From assembly GCA_902363125.1 (NCBI GenBank), contig CABIZD010000001.1:62001-126000 (forward strand): a DNA stretch of 64,000 nucleotides, written 5' to 3'. A program made the position numbers and the translations under genes. This document shows, piece after piece, positions 26,046 through 35,923 of the stretch (positions within the stretch are counted from its first letter, which is position 1; each line of letters begins with the position of its first letter). This DNA comes from Coriobacteriaceae bacterium. Lineage in GTDB: Bacteria > Actinomycetota > Coriobacteriia > Coriobacteriales > Coriobacteriaceae. The notes below the pieces were generated by a model. The model was not told the origin of the DNA. It was given only the letters and a program-made list of their open reading frames with translations, and ran no database searches.

Positions 26046-28424
26046 TTAGCGGCGCTTGCGGGCGGCCGTTGCCTTGCGGACGGAGGTCTTCTTGGTCGGA
26101 GCCTTTTCCTCGGCCGAAACGGCGGGGGAGACCGGGGTCTCCTTGGCGGGCTCGGTCTTTGCCTTAGTCTTGGGAGCGGCCTTAACCTCGGCAGCCTTCG
26201 GAGTCGGCTCGGCCTTTACTGCGGGCTTGTCCTCGGCCTTACCCTCTGCTTTGGGAGCTGCAGCCTTGGTCGTGGTCTTCTTGGCCGTCGTCGCGGCGCG
26301 TTTGCGCGTGGTGGTCTTGGCGGCCGGCTTTGCCTCGACAGCTGCCTTGGCCTCGGGCTCGGAGGGCGCCTCCTCGACCTTGACGGCGGGCTTTGCAGTA
26401 GCCTTCGGGGCCGTCTTCGCGGCGGCCTTCGTCGTAGCGGCCTTGGCCGTCGTCGACTTCGTAGCCGTGGTCTTCTTGGCTGCCGTTGCCTTCTTGGTGG
26501 TTGCAGCCGTCTTCTTGGCAGCGGTCTTGGCCGGAGCCTTTGCCGCAGGCTTAGCCTCGGCGGCGGCCTTTACCTCGGGAGCAGCCTCGACCTCGTTGGC
26601 CTTCTTGGCAGCGGCGGTCGTGCGCTTGCGCGTGGTCGATGCCTTGGCAGTAGTTGCCTTGGCAGCGGTGGTCTTGCTCGCAGCGGCCTTCGTGGTCGTA
26701 GCCTTCTTAGCCGTTGCCTTGCGGGTCGTCGTCTTTTTGGTGGCAGGCTTCGCAGCGGGCTTCACCTCAGGCTCGGGCTCGGGAGCAGCCTCGACCTTCA
26801 CCTCAGGATCGGCCTTAACGGGCTTAGCTTCAGCCGGCTTCTCCTCGACCTTGGGCTCCTCAGCAGCAGCGGGCTCCTTAACGGGCGCCGCAGGCTCGGC
26901 CTCATCAGCAACCGGCTCCTCTACGGCCGTAGCAGCCTCCACAGCCGCCGGGCGCTCAATCTCCGGGTGCATAAAGAAGTACAGGTCCAGATACTTGTCG
27001 GCCGAGCGCGTCCAGCTAAAGTCCTGGCTCATGGCCTGCATGACTAGCTGGTTCCATGCCTCACGGTTATCCCAGAACAGGCGTGCTGCGCGGAACACCG
27101 CGTCGCCCATCTCGTCGCCGTTAAAGTTGGTAAACGAGAAGCCCGTGCCCTCGCCGGTAATCTCGTTATACGGGATCACGGTGTCCTTCAGGCCACCGGT
27201 CTCGCGCACGATGGGCAGTGTGCCGTAGCGCATGGCGATGATCTGCGACAGGCCGCAGGGCTCAAACTTCGAAGGCATCAGGAACATATCGGCGGCAGCG
27301 TACATGCGCTGCGACAGCGCCGGATCGAACTCGATGCGCGCGGCCATGGTGCCGGGGTACTTGTCCTGGAAGTAGCGCAGACCGTCCTCGTAGTCGCGGT
27401 CGCCGGTGCCCAGCACGGCCACCTGCACGCCGCCGGACAGGATGCGGTCGAGCGCGTACATGACCAGGTCCATGCCCTTCTGGCGCGTCAGGCGCGTGAC
27501 CATCACCATAAGCGGGCGGTCGTCGCGCACCTCGAGCCCCAGTTCCTCCTGCAGCTTGGCCTTGCACACGGCCTTGCCGGAACGGTCGTCAACCGTGTAG
27601 TTGGCGGCAATGCGCTTGTCGGTTGCCGGGTCAAAGGCCGCCACGTCAATGCCGTTGAGGATGCCCTGCAGCGCGTAGGAACGCTCGCGCAGTACGCCGT
27701 CCAGGCCCTCGCCAAACTCGGGCGTCTGGATCTCGCTCGCGTAGGTGGGGCTCACCGTGGTGATGGCGTCGGCATAGTGCAGCGCGCCCAGCATGTAGTT
27801 GATGCTGCAGGCGTCGCAACGCAGCTGCGAGGCAGCCGCCGGAATGTGCGCCACGCCCAGGATGTCCTCCATCACAGTGTCGCTAAACTGGCCCTGGAAC
27901 GCCACGTTGTGGATCGAGAACACGGTCTTGACGCGGTCGTACAGCGGAAGGCCCTGGTAGAACTCGCGCAAGAACACGGGCGCCAGTGCCGTCTGCCAGT
28001 CGTTGCAGTGCAGGATGTCGCACTCAAAACCGGCCGGCAGGTGCTGCAGACTCTCGGTGATGGCCTTGGAGAAGAACGCAAAGCGCTCGCCGTCATCAAA
28101 GAAGCCGTACGGATAGTCGCGCGCAAAGTAGCGCTCGTTATCGATGAACATATAGGTAACGCCGTCGTGCTCGAGCTTCTCGAGCCCGCAGTACTCGTTG
28201 CGCCAGCCCAGGCTCACGTAAAAGTCGGAGAAGTGCTCCATCTGCGCCTTGTACTCATCCTTGATGGTGGCGTACTTGGGCACCATCACGATAACTTCGG
28301 CGCCGGCGCGCACAAGCGCCGCAGGCAGCGAGCCCGCCACGTCGCCCAGGCCACCGGTCTTTACAAACGGTGCGCACTCGGCCGAGGCAAACACGATCTG
28401 CATCTTTTTGCTGGAATCTGCCAT
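26046..28424 (-). CDS. glgA: Glycogen synthase with a ~300-residue histone H1-like basic tail
   Basis: A 792-residue protein. Residues 1 to about 485 are a normal GT5 ADP-glucose glycogen synthase: VFASAECAPFVKTGGLGDVAGSLP (ADP-glucose-binding KTGGLGDV), then TVSPTYASEIQT, VTRLTRQKGMDLV, MPSKFEPCGLSQ and VRETGGLKDTV. A Pro/Glu/Ala linker follows and then about 250 residues of Lys/Ala/Thr repeats (AKKATTTKAAASKTT, KKTAATTKKATAAKK) ending in TAARKRR. The tail resembles histone H1 or mycobacterial HupB tails and is not part of standard GlgA, which is about 480 residues. The second ATG is chosen for the GGGAGA upstream. Last gene of the glg operon. Confidence 0.95.
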   Translation of the reverse strand: MADSSKKMQIVFASAECAPFVKTGGLGDVAGSLPAALVRAGAEVIVMVPKYATIKDEYKAQMEHFSDFYVSLGWRNEYCGLEKLEHDGVTYMFIDNERYFARDYPYGFFDDGERFAFFSKAITESLQHLPAGFECDILHCNDWQTALAPVFLREFYQGLPLYDRVKTVFSIHNVAFQGQFSDTVMEDILGVAHIPAAASQLRCDACSINYMLGALHYADAITTVSPTYASEIQTPEFGEGLDGVLRERSYALQGILNGIDVAAFDPATDKRIAANYTVDDRSGKAVCKAKLQEELGLEVRDDRPLMVMVTRLTRQKGMDLVMYALDRILSGGVQVAVLGTGDRDYEDGLRYFQDKYPGTMAARIEFDPALSQRMYAAADMFLMPSKFEPCGLSQIIAMRYGTLPIVRETGGLKDTVIPYNEITGEGTGFSFTNFNGDEMGDAVFRAARLFWDNREAWNQLVMQAMSQDFSWTRSADKYLDLYFFMHPEIERPAAVEAATAVEEPVADEAEPAAPVKEPAAAEEPKVEEKPAEAKPVKADPEVKVEAAPEPEPEVKPAAKPATKKTTTRKATAKKATTTKAAASKTTAAKATTAKASTTRKRTTAAAKKANEVEAAPEVKAAAEAKPAAKAPAKTAAKKTAATTKKATAAKKTTATKSTTAKAATTKAAAKTAPKATAKPAVKVEEAPSEPEAKAAVEAKPAAKTTTRKRAATTAKKTTTKAAAPKAEGKAEDKPAVKAEPTPKAAEVKAAPKTKAKTEPAKETPVSPAVSAEEKAPTKKTSVRKATAARKRR

Positions 28425-28447
28425 ATTGTCTCCCATGTTGCAATTCG

Positions 28448-28483
28448 AGAATAGCCGCCTGGCGCGAACCGGGCGGCTATTCT
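28448..28483 (-). other. Intercistronic hairpin between glgD and glgA
   Basis: AGAATAGCCGCC (28448-28459) is perfectly complementary to 28472-28483. No T-run follows on the minus strand, so it may protect or divide the operon transcript rather than end it. Confidence 0.6.
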
Positions 28484-28514
28484 ACATGTTACGAGCGATG
28501 TTGCGGTGCCAACG

Positions 28515-29642
28515 TTAACGTACGATGGTGGTATCGGAAGTTAACGGAGCCTTGCCCAGCACCAGAATATTCTCGGGCGTGCCGCGAAGCTCGGTGTTGG
28601 TGGGGACCACGTTGTTCTTATCCAGAATGGCATTCTCGACGCGTGCGCCGCTCTTGATGATGCAGCTCTGGTTGATGATCGAGTTGGTCACCGATGCGCC
28701 CTCCTCGACCACGACGCCGCGCGACAGGATCGAATTGCGCACGGTGCCCTTAATGATGCAGCCGGCCGAGATGATCGAGTTGCACGCGTGGCTGCCGGTC
28801 GCATAGCGCGAAGGCGGCACGTCGTGAGCCTTGGTCAGGATCGGGCGCTCGGGGTCAAAGAGCTGGTCGGCCACGGTCTGGTCGAGCAGGTCCATGCTGC
28901 GGCGATACAGCGACTTTTCGCTAAACACGCCCACGACCTCGCCCTTGTACTCGTAGCTGCACACGTCGATGTTGCCAAAGTCGCCCTGGAGTGCCTCGAG
29001 CAGGTCCAGATAGTCGGCTGCCTGATAGTGGTCGATAATCTCGAGCAGCGTCTCGCGGTTGACGATGCAGCAGTCCATAGAGGCGTTATCGCCATACACG
29101 ACGCCGGCGCTCACGCCCGTCAGGCGGCCGTTCTCGTTAATCTCGAGCTTGGTCTCGTCATCAACATTGCGCGTGGCCTTGCAGTACACCACGGTCATCT
29201 GGGCACCGGAGTTCTCGTGCGCCTCGATGATGGTGTTGAGGTCCATGTTAAAGATGATGTTGGTGCCCATCATCACGACATAGGGCTTCTCCGAGCGCTG
29301 GAACAGCGTCTTGTTGGAGATGATGTCGCGCAGCAGGAAGCGCATGCCGCCCTTGGTGGTGCCATACGCGTTGCCGGGCACCATGAACAGGCCGCCCTTC
29401 TTGCGGTCCAGGCCCCAGTCCTTGCCCGAGCCCACGTGGTCGATCAGCGAGCGGTAGTTGCCCGGCATGACGACGCCGACGGTCTTAATGCCGGCATTCA
29501 TCATGTTGGACAGCGGGAAGTCGATCAGGCGGTAGCGGCCCAAAAACGGAACGGACGCGATGGGGCGGTCCTTGAGCAGCACGCTGCCGTAGGTCGAAGA
29601 GTAGTTAGCGGTGATATAACCGATGGCCTTGCGATTGATCAT
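28515..29642 (-). CDS. glgD: Glucose-1-phosphate adenylyltransferase, GlgD subunit
   Basis: A 375-residue GlgC-like protein. It has ASVPFLGRYRLIDFPLSNMMNAGI and a C-terminal left-handed helix region (ILVLGKAPLTSDTTI), but lacks the GGxGxRLxxLT catalytic loop at its N-terminus (it reads AIGYITANYSSTYGSVL). This is the known pattern of GlgD, which modulates the catalytic GlgC in a mixed tetramer. The ATG at 29642 is chosen: AGGGGGA at the end of glgC is about 8 bases upstream, and the conserved N-terminus then starts at MINRKAIGYI. Four bases separate it from the glgC stop. Confidence 0.92.
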   Translation of the reverse strand: MINRKAIGYITANYSSTYGSVLLKDRPIASVPFLGRYRLIDFPLSNMMNAGIKTVGVVMPGNYRSLIDHVGSGKDWGLDRKKGGLFMVPGNAYGTTKGGMRFLLRDIISNKTLFQRSEKPYVVMMGTNIIFNMDLNTIIEAHENSGAQMTVVYCKATRNVDDETKLEINENGRLTGVSAGVVYGDNASMDCCIVNRETLLEIIDHYQAADYLDLLEALQGDFGNIDVCSYEYKGEVVGVFSEKSLYRRSMDLLDQTVADQLFDPERPILTKAHDVPPSRYATGSHACNSIISAGCIIKGTVRNSILSRGVVVEEGASVTNSIINQSCIIKSGARVENAILDKNNVVPTNTELRGTPENILVLGKAPLTSDTTIVR

Positions 29643-29646
29643 CGGA

Positions 29647-30795
29647 TCATTCCCCCTTCCCGATAACGACGTCATTTCCAACGACGGCCGTATCCTTGGT
29701 GGTATCGACAGAGCCGAGCTTCACGCCCTCTTCGACCGTGGAGTTCTCGCCCAAAATAGCGCGGCAGATGTGCGCGCCGCTCTTAACGTGCGCACCCGGC
29801 AGCAACACGGAGTCCTCGACCACGGCGCGCTCCTCGATGATGACATCGGTCGAAAGGATAGAATGGCGAGCGGTGCCGTAGATCTTGCAGCCGTTGGAGA
29901 CCAGGCAGTCGTCCAGGCGGCCGTCAGGTCCAATGTAGTGCGGCGGACGCGTGGTGATGTTGGACATGATGGGGAAGTTCTTGTCGAACAGATCGAACTC
30001 GGGGTTGTTGCCCAGCAGGTCCATCGAGGTCTCATGGAAGCTGGCGATGGTGCCAACATCCTTCCAAAAGCCGTGGAACTCGTAGCTGTACAGGCGCTTG
30101 TTCTCGCCGAGCAGCTTGGGGATGATGTCCTTGCCAAAGTCGTGGCTCGAGCGCTGGTCCAGGGCGTCCTCCTCGAGCGCCTCGATCAGCACGTCGGCCG
30201 AGAAGATGTAGATGCCCATGGATGCGAGGTTCGAATCGGGCTTGTCGGGCTTCTCGGTGAACTTGGTGATGCGGCCGTCCTCGGGGTCGGTGGTCAGGAT
30301 GCCAAAGCGGCTGGCTTCCTCCCACGGCACGGGCATAACGCTCACCGTGAGGTCGGCGTTGTTCTCAATGTGCGTCTTGAGCATCTTACGGTAGTCCATG
30401 CGATACAGGTGATCGCCCGAAAGAATCAGGACGTACTTGGGGTCGTTGGCCTTGATGTAGTCCAGGTTCTGCGTAATGGCGTCGGCCGTGCCCGCATACC
30501 AGGCGCCACCGGTCTGCGTCTCGTACGGCGGCAGGATCGACACGCCGCCGTCGCGGCTGTCCAGATCCCACGCTTCGCCGGAGCCCACGTAGGCATGCAG
30601 CAGGTAGGGACGGTACTGCGTCAGAACGCCCACCGTGTCGATGCCCGAGTTGGAGCAGTTGGACAGCGAAAAGTCGATAATGCGGAACTTGCCACCAAAG
30701 CTAACCGCCGGCTTGGCGATCTTTTGGGTGAGTGCCCCCAATCGGCTGCCCTGTCCTCCTGCGAGGAGCATCGCGATGCATTCTTTCTTACTCAT
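29647..30795 (-). CDS. glgC: Glucose-1-phosphate adenylyltransferase, catalytic subunit
   Basis: A 382-residue enzyme that makes ADP-glucose, the donor for GlgA. It has the nucleotide loop [14 protein letters not shown], then [20 protein letters not shown] (allosteric/regulatory Lys and Arg region), [25 protein letters not shown] (metal Asp) and FTEKPDKPD (glucose-1-P-binding Lys). Length is shorter than enterobacterial GlgC, as is usual in GlgC/GlgD systems. A palindromic hairpin lies between it and the upstream glgP. Confidence 0.95.
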   Translation of the reverse strand: MSKKECIAMLLAGGQGSRLGALTQKIAKPAVSFGGKFRIIDFSLSNCSNSGIDTVGVLTQYRPYLLHAYVGSGEAWDLDSRDGGVSILPPYETQTGGAWYAGTADAITQNLDYIKANDPKYVLILSGDHLYRMDYRKMLKTHIENNADLTVSVMPVPWEEASRFGILTTDPEDGRITKFTEKPDKPDSNLASMGIYIFSADVLIEALEEDALDQRSSHDFGKDIIPKLLGENKRLYSYEFHGFWKDVGTIASFHETSMDLLGNNPEFDLFDKNFPIMSNITTRPPHYIGPDGRLDDCLVSNGCKIYGTARHSILSTDVIIEERAVVEDSVLLPGAHVKSGAHICRAILGENSTVEEGVKLGSVDTTKDTAVVGNDVVIGKGE

Positions 30796-30835
30796 CGATT
30801 TCTCCTTCTGTCATCGATGTTCCTAAACCCATTAG

Positions 30836-30866
30836 CGACGGGCGCGGCGCTCGGTCGCGCCCGTCG
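30836..30866 (-). other. Intercistronic hairpin between glgP and glgC
   Basis: CGACGGGCGCG (30836-30846) is exactly complementary to 30856-30866. No T-run follows in the direction of transcription, so it is a candidate RNA stability or processing element inside the glg operon. Confidence 0.6.
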
Positions 30867-30901
30867 ATTAATGCCGTGCGGCAAAGGGAGCTCGCGCGCC
30901 T

Positions 30902-33328
30902 TTACGCGTGCCAGATCTCGTCGCGGTACTCGCGAATGGTGCGGTCGCTCGAGAACCAGCCGGAGGAGGCGGTGTTGAGCAGCGCCTTGCGGTTCCAGGT
31001 CTCCTGGTCGCCGTAGCTGTTCGTGAGCTTCTCCCATGCATCTACGTAGCTGCGGAAATCGGCCATGACCAGGTCGGGGTCGTTGTTGTTCATGAGCTCG
31101 TTGTAGATGCTCTCGAAGTTGCCCGAAAGACCCGCAAAGGTGTTGTCCTTGAGCTCGTCCATCACGCGGCCCAGACGCTCACGGTCGCCGTTGAGGGTAT
31201 CCCACGCAAAGTAGCTGTTGGATGCCCAGAGCTGCTCGACCTCGGGGGCGGTCAGGCCAAAGATGGCCTCGTTCTCGCGGCCGGCCAGATCGGCGATCTC
31301 GATGTTGGCGCCGTCGAGGGTACCCAGCGTAATGGCGCCGTTCATCATGAGCTTCATGTTGGACGTGCCCGAGGCCTCCTTGCCGGCCGTGGAGATCTGC
31401 TCCGAGATCTCGGCGGCGGGGTAGATGAGCTGGGCGTTGCTCACGCGGAAGTTGGGGATAAAGCAGACCTTCATGACCTCGTTCACGCGGGCGTCGTTGT
31501 TGATGACCTCGGCCACGGAGTTAATGAGGCGGATGGTCTCCTTGGCGAAGGTGTAGCTCGAGGCAGCCTTGCCGCTAAAGATGAAGGTCGTCGGCGTCAC
31601 GTGGAAGTTGGGATCGGCGATGCGACGGTTGTAGATGTCCATCACCTTCATGATGTTCATGAGCTGGCGCTTGTAGGCGTGGAAGCGCTTAACCTGAACA
31701 TCGAAGACGGTGTTGGGGTCAATGACCAGACCGGTCTCGGCCTTAACGTAGGCGGCCAGACGCTCCTTGTTGGCGCGCTTGGAGGCACCCACGGCCTTCA
31801 GGAACTCGGTGTCGTTCTGGAACTCTTTGAGCTTTTCAAGCTCAAAGGCGTCTTTCAGCCAGCCATCGCCAATGGCCTCGGTCACGAGCTTGGCGTAGGT
31901 GGGGTTGGCCTCGGCAAAGAAGCGACGGTGCGAGATGCCGTTGGTCTTGTTGTTGAACTTCTCGGGCGTCAGGGCATAGAAGTCCTTGAGCACGATGTTC
32001 TTGATGATGTCGGAATGGATCTTGGCCACGCCGTTGACGCTGTGGCTGCAGATCACAGACAGGTTGGCCATGCGAATCTCGCCGTCCCACAGGATGGCGG
32101 TCTGGCGCAGACGCTCCTGCCAGCCCTCCTTCGTGGTGTCGAAAGACTCGTGCCAACGACGGCTGATCTCGTCGATGATCTGGTACACGCGGGGGAGGAG
32201 CTTGGAGAACGTACCGATGGGCCACTTCTCCAGGGCCTCGGGCAGGATGGTGTGGTTGGTATAGCTCACGACCTGAGTCACGATGTTCCAGGCGTCGTCC
32301 CACTCGAGCTTCTTCTCGTCGATGAGGATGCGCATGAGCTCGGGGCCGCACATGGCGGGGTGCGTGTCGTTGGTGTGGATGGCAACAAACTGCGGCAGCA
32401 GCTCCCAGTTCTCGCCGTGCTCCTTCTCAAAGGTGTCGAGCAGGCTGTAGATGCCGGCAGAGACAAACAGGTACTCCTGCTTCAGGCGCAGCAGACGGCC
32501 GTGCTCGCCGGCGTCGTTGGGGTAGAGAATGGCGCTGATGGCCTCGGCCTCGGCGCGCTCGGCATCGGCCAGGGCGTAGTCGCCGCGGTTGAAGGCCTCC
32601 AGATCGAAGTGCTCCTCGACCGGCTCGGCAGCCCAGACGCGCAACTTGTTGACGGTCTCGCCGGCATAGCCCACGACGGGGATGTCATAAGGGACGGCCA
32701 GGATGTCCTGCGTGTCCACCGTGCGGTAGAACGTGCGGCCGTTCTCCTCAAAGCCCTCAACATGGCCACCAAACTTAATGGTCACGGCCTTGTCCTGACG
32801 ACGGACCTCCCAGGGATAGCCGTGCGTGAGCCACTCGTCGGTGGCCTCAACTTGACTGCCGTTGACGATCTCCTGCTTAAACAAGCCGTAACGGTAGCGC
32901 ATGCCGTTGCCGTAGCCGGCAATGCCCTCGGCTGCCATGGAATCCAGGAAGCACGCGGCCAGACGGCCCAGGCCACCGTTGCCCAGCGCCGGGTCGGGCT
33001 CCTGGTTCTCGATGACGGACAGATCAAAGCCCATGTCGTCGAGCGCCTCGGCGACCATGTCGCGCACGCCAAAGTTGAGCAGGTAGTTGTCGAGCAGGCG
33101 ACCGATCAAAAACTCGATCGAGAAGTAGTACACGCGCTTTTTGCCCTCGGCGGTGGCGCGGGCGTCACTCTTGGTGGCAACGGTGCGCGCCTTCTCGGCC
33201 ACGAGTTTGGCTAGGGCGTTAAAGCGGTCGAGGTCGCTGGCGGCCTCGACGCTCTTGCCGCTGATGCTCATGACGGCATCGCGATAGAGCTCGGTAAACT
33301 CCTGCTTGTTGTCGAAGATCTTATTCAT
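30902..33328 (-). CDS. glgP: Glycogen/maltodextrin phosphorylase
   Basis: An 808-residue GT35 enzyme that releases glucose-1-phosphate from glycogen. The PLP region EASGTSNMKLMMNGAITLGTLDGANIEI is present, with ALGNGGLGRLAACFLDSMA near the N-terminus and VQVKRFHAYKRQLMN in the C-terminal half. Length is normal. It lies between glgB and glgC, so synthesis and breakdown are encoded together. Because of the GC-rich codon use, the opposite strand is open for almost the full length; that reading has no recognisable protein features. Confidence 0.97.
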   Translation of the reverse strand: MNKIFDNKQEFTELYRDAVMSISGKSVEAASDLDRFNALAKLVAEKARTVATKSDARATAEGKKRVYYFSIEFLIGRLLDNYLLNFGVRDMVAEALDDMGFDLSVIENQEPDPALGNGGLGRLAACFLDSMAAEGIAGYGNGMRYRYGLFKQEIVNGSQVEATDEWLTHGYPWEVRRQDKAVTIKFGGHVEGFEENGRTFYRTVDTQDILAVPYDIPVVGYAGETVNKLRVWAAEPVEEHFDLEAFNRGDYALADAERAEAEAISAILYPNDAGEHGRLLRLKQEYLFVSAGIYSLLDTFEKEHGENWELLPQFVAIHTNDTHPAMCGPELMRILIDEKKLEWDDAWNIVTQVVSYTNHTILPEALEKWPIGTFSKLLPRVYQIIDEISRRWHESFDTTKEGWQERLRQTAILWDGEIRMANLSVICSHSVNGVAKIHSDIIKNIVLKDFYALTPEKFNNKTNGISHRRFFAEANPTYAKLVTEAIGDGWLKDAFELEKLKEFQNDTEFLKAVGASKRANKERLAAYVKAETGLVIDPNTVFDVQVKRFHAYKRQLMNIMKVMDIYNRRIADPNFHVTPTTFIFSGKAASSYTFAKETIRLINSVAEVINNDARVNEVMKVCFIPNFRVSNAQLIYPAAEISEQISTAGKEASGTSNMKLMMNGAITLGTLDGANIEIADLAGRENEAIFGLTAPEVEQLWASNSYFAWDTLNGDRERLGRVMDELKDNTFAGLSGNFESIYNELMNNNDPDLVMADFRSYVDAWEKLTNSYGDQETWNRKALLNTASSGWFSSDRTIREYRDEIWHA

Positions 33329-33422
33329 ACGTTCCTTTCCCCCGGGGATGTTTCTCCCGGAACGGTTATGACTTGTATCCTACGCCCACGCGGGGCGGGT
33401 AATTACAGCTGTAACGACTTTG

Positions 33423-35702
33423 TTACGCATCCTTGGCAGACGGCTTAACAGAAGCAGACTTGGCCTTGGTAGCTGCCTTTTTGGCAGCCGGTTTCTTGCT
33501 CGCGGTAGCCTTAGCAGCGGGCTTTACGGCAGCCTTAGCCTTGGCCTTGGTCGTCGTGGCCTTCGCCTTGGCCGGCGCCTTCTTAGCGGCCGCGGGCTTG
33601 GGCTTTACCGAGGACGTGCGCTTGCGCGCGGCCTTCTTGGGAGCCTCAACTACCGGCGGCTTATAGCTGCTGGGACCGCGGCGCTTGAGCACCACGCCTG
33701 CCAGGCCAGGCACCTTAATCTCGATGGAGTCCATCTGCCCGTTCCAGGGATAGGGCTCGCTCGAGCAGGTGCAGGGCTCCTCGCCGGCATAGCCGCTGCC
33801 ACCGAACTCTGGACGGTCGGAATCAAAGATGACCTCCCAGTCACCCTCGCGCGGCACGCCCACGCGGAAGCTCTCGTAGCTCGCCGGGTCAAAGTTGATC
33901 AGGATCACCAGGTCGTCATCGACGTCCTCGCCCTGGCGCACAAAGCTCACGATGGACTGCTTGGAGTTGTCCGCATCGATCCAGGTAAAGCCGTCGTCGG
34001 TGTAGCCGCGCTCGTACAGGGCGGGCTCGGCGGTGTACAGGTGGTTGAGCGCCTTGATAAACGCTTGATGATGACGGTGGGTCTCGTACTCCTCGGTCAG
34101 GAACCACTGGATGGACTCGTAGTAGCGCCACTCAATAAACTGGCCGATCTCGTTGCCCATAAAGTTGAGCTTGGCACCGGGGTGCGTCATTTGATAGAAA
34201 GCCAGCGTGCGCAGGCCGGCAAACTGGCGCCACCAGTCGCCCGGCATGCGTCCGATCAGCGAGCACTTACCGTGCACGACCTCGTCGTGGCTCAGTGGGC
34301 AAATGAAGTTCTCGGTAAAGGCGTACATGATGGAGAACGTGAGCAGCCCGTGGTTGCCGGGGCGCCACGGAAAATCGGTCTGCATGTAGTGCAGGGTGTC
34401 GTTCATCCAGCCCATGTCCCACTTGTAGTGGAAGCCTAGGCCGCCGTCCTGCGGCGGGTAGGTCACGAGCGGCCACGCGGTGGACTCCTCGGCCATCATC
34501 ATCACGTCGGGGTAGTGCGCCTCCACAGCGCAGTTGACCTGGCGGATAAACACGCTGGCGTCCAGGTCTTCCTCGGTGCCGTACTTGTTGAACTTCTTTT
34601 GGCCGGGATCGTCGATGCCAAAGTTGAGGTACAGCATGCTGGACACGCCGTCCATGCGAATGCCGTCAACGTGGAAGTTCTCGAGCCAGTACAGCACGTT
34701 GGAGACCAGGAAGGAGCGGACCTCGCCACGGGCAAAATCGAACTTGTGCGTGCCCCAGTTGGGGTGAATCTCGTGCTCAAACAGCATGTGGCCGTTAAAG
34801 GTGGCAAGGCCGTGGGAGTCGGCGCAAAAACCGCCGGGCACCCAGTCCATGATCACGCCGATGCCTGCCTCGTGGCACGCATCGATAAAGTGCATGAGCT
34901 GCTGCGGGTCGCCATAGCGCGACGTGGCGGCATAGTAGCCGGTCGTCTGGTATCCCCAGGAGCCATCGAAGGGATGCTCCATAAGCGGCATGACCTCGAT
35001 ATGCGTGTAGCCCATGTCGCGCACGTAGTCCACGAGCTCCACCGACAGGTCGTCGTAGGTGTAGAACTCGCCGCGCTGCGCGGGGAAGGGATCCATAGGG
35101 CCAGGGTAGTTACCGAACCCGTCCGGCTCGCCCTGCGGCGCGTCGCCGTGGCGCTTCCACGATCCGATATGCACCTCGTAGATGTTAAGGGGCTGTGACA
35201 TGTGGTTGTGGCCGGCACGGCGCTTGAGCCATGCGGCGTCGTTCCACTTGTAGCCGTCGAGGGTCCACAGCACGCTCGCAGTACCCGGAGGGCACTCGGC
35301 CTTAAAGGCATACGGATCGGCCTTATAGAGCTTTTCGCCCTCGTTGGTCTCGATGAGATATTTATAGAGCTGACCTTGTTCTGCGCCAGGAATAAAGCCT
35401 TCCCAAATAGCGCTCGTATGCACGGGCACCAGAGGGTTGGCTTCCTCATCCCAGTCGTTAAATTCGCCAATGACATGCACGCTCTTTACATCGGGCGCCC
35501 AAACGCAAAAGCGCCAGCCGCGCGTACGGTTCTGCGTGTCGGGATGCGCGCCCATCTTTTCCCAGCTGCGCTCCCACGTGCCGATGCCAAATAGATAGAC
35601 ATCGTCCTTGGTGAGCTCCGGTGCGTGCGGGGCGGCTTTACGGGTTGCGGGCTTTTTAGCCGTTGGCTTTAGCTTTGTATCGCTCACGTTTGATCCCATC
35701 AT
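33423..35702 (-). CDS. glgB: 1,4-alpha-glucan branching enzyme with basic tails at both ends
   Basis: About 759 residues. Residues 1-30 hold a short Lys/Ala-rich stretch (KLKPTAKKPATRKA). A CBM48 domain (RGWRFCVWAPDVKSVHVIGEFNDW) and a GH13_9 barrel follow, with GYTHIEVMPLMEHPFDGSWGYQ, DWVPGGF, FHVDGIRMDGV (nucleophile Asp), MMAEEST (Glu) and PLSHDEVVHGK. The last 85-90 residues are H1-like (KKAARKRTSS, AKAKATTTKAKAKAA). First gene of the glg operon. The start is uncertain: ATG 35702, ATG 35699 or GTG 35687 all lack a strong ribosome site. Confidence 0.94.
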   Translation of the reverse strand: MMGSNVSDTKLKPTAKKPATRKAAPHAPELTKDDVYLFGIGTWERSWEKMGAHPDTQNRTRGWRFCVWAPDVKSVHVIGEFNDWDEEANPLVPVHTSAIWEGFIPGAEQGQLYKYLIETNEGEKLYKADPYAFKAECPPGTASVLWTLDGYKWNDAAWLKRRAGHNHMSQPLNIYEVHIGSWKRHGDAPQGEPDGFGNYPGPMDPFPAQRGEFYTYDDLSVELVDYVRDMGYTHIEVMPLMEHPFDGSWGYQTTGYYAATSRYGDPQQLMHFIDACHEAGIGVIMDWVPGGFCADSHGLATFNGHMLFEHEIHPNWGTHKFDFARGEVRSFLVSNVLYWLENFHVDGIRMDGVSSMLYLNFGIDDPGQKKFNKYGTEEDLDASVFIRQVNCAVEAHYPDVMMMAEESTAWPLVTYPPQDGGLGFHYKWDMGWMNDTLHYMQTDFPWRPGNHGLLTFSIMYAFTENFICPLSHDEVVHGKCSLIGRMPGDWWRQFAGLRTLAFYQMTHPGAKLNFMGNEIGQFIEWRYYESIQWFLTEEYETHRHHQAFIKALNHLYTAEPALYERGYTDDGFTWIDADNSKQSIVSFVRQGEDVDDDLVILINFDPASYESFRVGVPREGDWEVIFDSDRPEFGGSGYAGEEPCTCSSEPYPWNGQMDSIEIKVPGLAGVVLKRRGPSSYKPPVVEAPKKAARKRTSSVKPKPAAAKKAPAKAKATTTKAKAKAAVKPAAKATASKKPAAKKAATKAKSASVKPSAKDA

Positions 35703-35923
35703 GACGCGGCAGCGTGTTGCCTTGGTGACTAGATGCGAAAGGTCCAAGGCTGCACGAATCGAAGGGACGGCGATAGTTCTATGATTCGTTCCACCTCGCG
35801 TGCTCGGTGGAACTTTCGGCAGAAACTACGATAACACCTGTACGTTACTTTTATGGACGAAAGAGGATTTGCGAGCGCGTTTAATCGGTAAGCGCCATGT
35901 TTATACCACTTGCAGAATTGCCG

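Noticed and set aside
30908..33214. A 768-codon open frame on the strand opposite glgP, and similar long frames opposite gltX, priA and the GH13-MalQ gene
   Set aside because: They lie exactly antisense to well-supported enzymes, have low-complexity His/Val/Leu-rich translations and no motifs; GC-rich third positions keep the opposite frame open.
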